Of a DNA stretch of 7,416 bases, positions 5,992 to 7,416 are shown piece by piece. Source of the DNA: Alphaproteobacteria bacterium. Its GTDB lineage: Bacteria > Pseudomonadota > Alphaproteobacteria > Paracaedibacterales > JAKBAR01. The position numbers were made by a program, and so were the translations under genes. The stretch covers positions 1 through 7,416 of the forward strand of contig JAIESS010000061.1 of the NCBI GenBank assembly GCA_019745755.1, written 5' to 3'. Numbering within the stretch: the first letter of the stretch is position 1; every line of letters begins with the position of its first letter. The notes under the pieces are model-generated. The model was not told the DNA's origin. It made no database searches and was given only the letters and a program-made list of their open reading frames with translations.

Positions 5992-6513
5992 TTAAGCCGC
6001 GCCTGCTGCAGTCTTCCTCATTTGAGCAATATCAAATGGATTAAAGTGCGCTTCTAAACGATGAAATTCTCTCATGAAGAGAGGGGCATCTTGTTCTAAT
6101 CCTGCAAGGGGATGATGTCCATATCGAATATGGATGAGAGCAAAGAAGACGCCGCGCATCATTGCGGTCATATAGTCTTCACCATTATCACGGTGCATTT
6201 CATAAATTTTGAGAGCTTTAAAATGTGTTGGTTCTTGCATAAAGAGGTGTGTCAGAGGCAAAATTCCAGATTGATGGCGATATTGAACAGCATCGTTAGC
6301 CGTTAAAACATAATCCTGTATATAGGTCTTCACATTATTTCCAATATCAAGCGCCTGCTGATCCAGTGCCGTAAGATACTGATTATTTCTGTGAAGCGGT
6401 CTCGGCATAAGATGGGCAGCATCCTGTTCAAGGTCTGCATAACGGGCAAAAAGGGATGCGTTGGAAAAAAACAACATAAATTGAAAAGCTGTTGCCAAAA
6501 GAATCTTAATCAT
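5992..6513 (-). CDS. Exported hypothetical protein of unknown function
   Basis: I do not recognise this 173-residue protein. Residues 1-23 (MIKILLATAF through FSNASLFA) form a Sec-type signal peptide, with likely cleavage after A23, so the product should be periplasmic or outer-membrane associated. The mature part has no cysteine and is rich in His, Met and aromatic residues. It looks mostly helical, with no further membrane span. Notable stretches are GILPLTHLFMQEPTHFKAL at 83-101 and the clustered HIRYGHHPL at 128-136. Start choice: ATG at 6513 has GAGG (6520-6523) six bases before it, the best ribosome binding site here; in-frame ATGs at 6525 and 6540 would add 4 or 9 residues, including two arginines. 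The gene lies alone between tRNA-Lys and rbfA on the same strand. Codon use looks like its neighbours. Confidence 0.75.
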   Translation of the reverse strand: MIKILLATAFQFMLFFSNASLFARYADLEQDAAHLMPRPLHRNNQYLTALDQQALDIGNNVKTYIQDYVLTANDAVQYRHQSGILPLTHLFMQEPTHFKALKIYEMHRDNGEDYMTAMMRGVFFALIHIRYGHHPLAGLEQDAPLFMREFHRLEAHFNPFDIAQMRKTAAGAA

Positions 6514-6519
6514 TATACG

Positions 6520-6523
6520 CCTC
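6520..6523 (-). promoter_or_regulatory. Ribosome binding site deciding the start of the exported protein
   Basis: GAGG on the minus strand lies six bases before the ATG at 6513-6511. The alternative start at 6540 has AGG only two bases away, and that at 6525 has only a GGG ten bases away, so this site favours 6513. Confidence 0.5.
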
Positions 6524-6567
6524 ATGAAATAGATACCCATTACCTATTGAAGCACACAAAGTGTTAA

Positions 6568-6581
6568 TTTTTCATGAAAAA
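6568..6581. repeat. 14-base perfect AT-rich palindrome
   Basis: TTTTTCATGAAAAA is a perfect palindrome 28 bases beyond the longest start (6540) of the exported protein gene, so it falls in that gene's probable upstream region. It could bind a dimeric regulator. The A and T runs make chance occurrence easy in AT-rich DNA. Confidence 0.25.
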
Positions 6582-6664
6582 ATGGAAAGAAGTGATTTTT
6601 TATTGTTATGAATAAGACTACTGCTATGGGCCATAAAAAATGAGAGCATTGACAATAGTTTTAC

Positions 6665-6687
6665 TTCAAGAAAATCCACCATAAAAA

Positions 6688-6693
<6 letters not shown>
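6665..6693 (-). terminator. Rho-independent terminator of tRNA-Lys, overlapping its 3' end
   Basis: On the minus strand CCACCAT, a TTTT loop and ATGGTGG form a perfect seven-base stem (6693-6676), followed by ATTTTCTT. The upstream arm is made of the last two acceptor-stem bases, the discriminator and the CCA of the tRNA plus one further base. The terminator and the tRNA acceptor end therefore share sequence. Confidence 0.75.
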
Positions 6694-6763
<70 letters not shown>

Positions 6764-6783
6764 AAAACATACGCTGAAGTATA

Positions 6784-6808
6784 TTGGGTATTATACAGAA
6801 AAACCCAA
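6784..6808 (-). promoter_or_regulatory. Probable tRNA-Lys promoter with a dyad around its -10
   Basis: On the minus strand a perfect -10 hexamer TATAAT lies at 6795-6790, 26 bases before the mature tRNA 5' end. No convincing -35 lies 16-18 bases upstream. The -10 is bracketed by TTGGGT (6808-6803) and ACCCAA (6789-6784), a six-base inverted repeat with 13 bases between. The dyad could be an operator, or a weak hairpin ending coxC transcripts. Confidence 0.5.
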
Positions 6809-6849
6809 GGAAGAAAAGGCAAAAGTCGCGGTTTTGGGAAATTTTTTCC

Positions 6850-7416
6850 TTAATGACCCACCACAGGTCCTTGACCCCACCAGTAGATGGACACAAAGAG
6901 GAACAACCAGACCACATCAACAAAATGCCAATACCAAGCAGCGGCTTCAAAACCAATATGAGCTTTAGGAGTAACATCCTTCTTCCAAACACGATAAGCA
7001 CAGACAGCAAGAAAAATTGTCCCAATAATCACATGGAGACCATGAAAACCTGTAGCCATGTAGAAGTTGGAGCCGTAAACTCCGTCCTTTAATCCAAAGG
7101 CTGCATGTCCATATTCATACGCCTGCACGCATGTAAAGATTATACCAAGACCAACCGTTACCAAGAGACCCTTTAAAGCTTCATCCAGTTTATTTTCCAA
7201 AATCGCATGATGGGCCCACGTCACTGTTGTACCTGAAAAAAGGAGGATTAATGTATTGAGATAGGGCAAATGAAAGGGATCCAGGGTGGCAATACCCTTG
7301 GGGGGCCACACATTACCCATAATCTCATTTGGAAAGAGAGCCGAATGAAAATAGGACCAAAAAAAGGACGAAAAAAAGAGAATTTCTGATGTAATAAAGA
7401 GCACCATACCAATGCG
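6850..7416 (-). CDS. coxC: Cytochrome c oxidase subunit III, N terminus missing
   Basis: A core membrane subunit of the aa3-type haem-copper oxidase that reduces oxygen with electrons from cytochrome c. The visible 188 residues run off the right edge in an open frame (RIGMVLFITSE...). An ATG at 7407 is internal, not the start. Compared with the usual 260-290 residues, about 80-100 N-terminal residues and the first two of seven membrane helices lie outside the window. Visible landmarks are the helix with SEILFFSSFFWSYFH, the WPPKGI loop, LPYLNTLILLFSG, AYEY, GFHGLHVIIGT, and the C-terminal WYWHFVDVVWLFLF signature ending in YWWGQGP. The glutamate in SEILFF matches the lipid-facing conserved glutamate of the family. 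Five helices are present and the C terminus is complete. The next gene on this strand is tRNA-Lys. Confidence 0.96.
   Translation of the reverse strand, partial: RIGMVLFITSEILFFSSFFWSYFHSALFPNEIMGNVWPPKGIATLDPFHLPYLNTLILLFSGTTVTWAHHAILENKLDEALKGLLVTVGLGIIFTCVQAYEYGHAAFGLKDGVYGSNFYMATGFHGLHVIIGTIFLAVCAYRVWKKDVTPKAHIGFEAAAWYWHFVDVVWLFLFVSIYWWGQGPVVGH

Noticed and set aside
6850..7407. coxC starting at the ATG at 7407 as a complete short protein
   Set aside because: The open frame continues to the edge with family-like residues (RIG), and subunit III is normally about 80-100 residues longer at the N terminus.

Overview
The window looks like chromosomal DNA of an alphaproteobacterium, moderately AT-rich with very AT-rich intergenic stretches. 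The protein sequences (zinc-binding ribosomal protein L32, an rpmF-plsX-fabH cluster, an aa3-type cytochrome oxidase subunit III, RutE-like nitroreductase) fit that class. Compact spacing, missing usual partner genes and a possible decayed stretch at the left edge suggest a rearranged or reduced genome, perhaps a host-associated lineage. That placement is inference; no 16S or species marker is present.

Layout. 1-339 holds no gene I can support, although its minus strand reads like broken coding sequence. On the plus strand, 340-1825 carries a RutE/HadB-type nitroreductase overlapping a ZnuA-type zinc-binding protein. On the minus strand, 4089-1833 is the cluster rpmF, plsX, fabH, expressed from a recognisable promoter at 4132-4160. 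From 4350 to 5540 a 12-segment major facilitator transporter runs on the plus strand and meets rbfA (minus, 5904-5542) with one base between the stop codons; a perfect hairpin covers both gene ends. Further right, all on the minus strand, are an unrecognised exported protein (6513-5992), tRNA-Lys(CUU) with encoded CCA and an overlapping terminator (6763-6676), and the C-terminal two thirds of cytochrome c oxidase subunit III, cut by the right edge.

How the genes fit together. PlsX supplies acyl phosphate for phospholipid synthesis and FabH starts fatty acid synthesis; their link to L32 couples membrane lipid synthesis to ribosome production. RbfA and tRNA-Lys are translation functions and CoxC belongs to aerobic respiration. 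ZnuA stands without its transporter genes.

I found no CRISPR array, insertion sequence, phage module, toxin-antitoxin pair or defence system. Most of the window is ordinary housekeeping DNA. What deserves a second look is small in scale: gene-end architecture, hairpins, inverted repeats, missing partner genes and one unknown exported protein.
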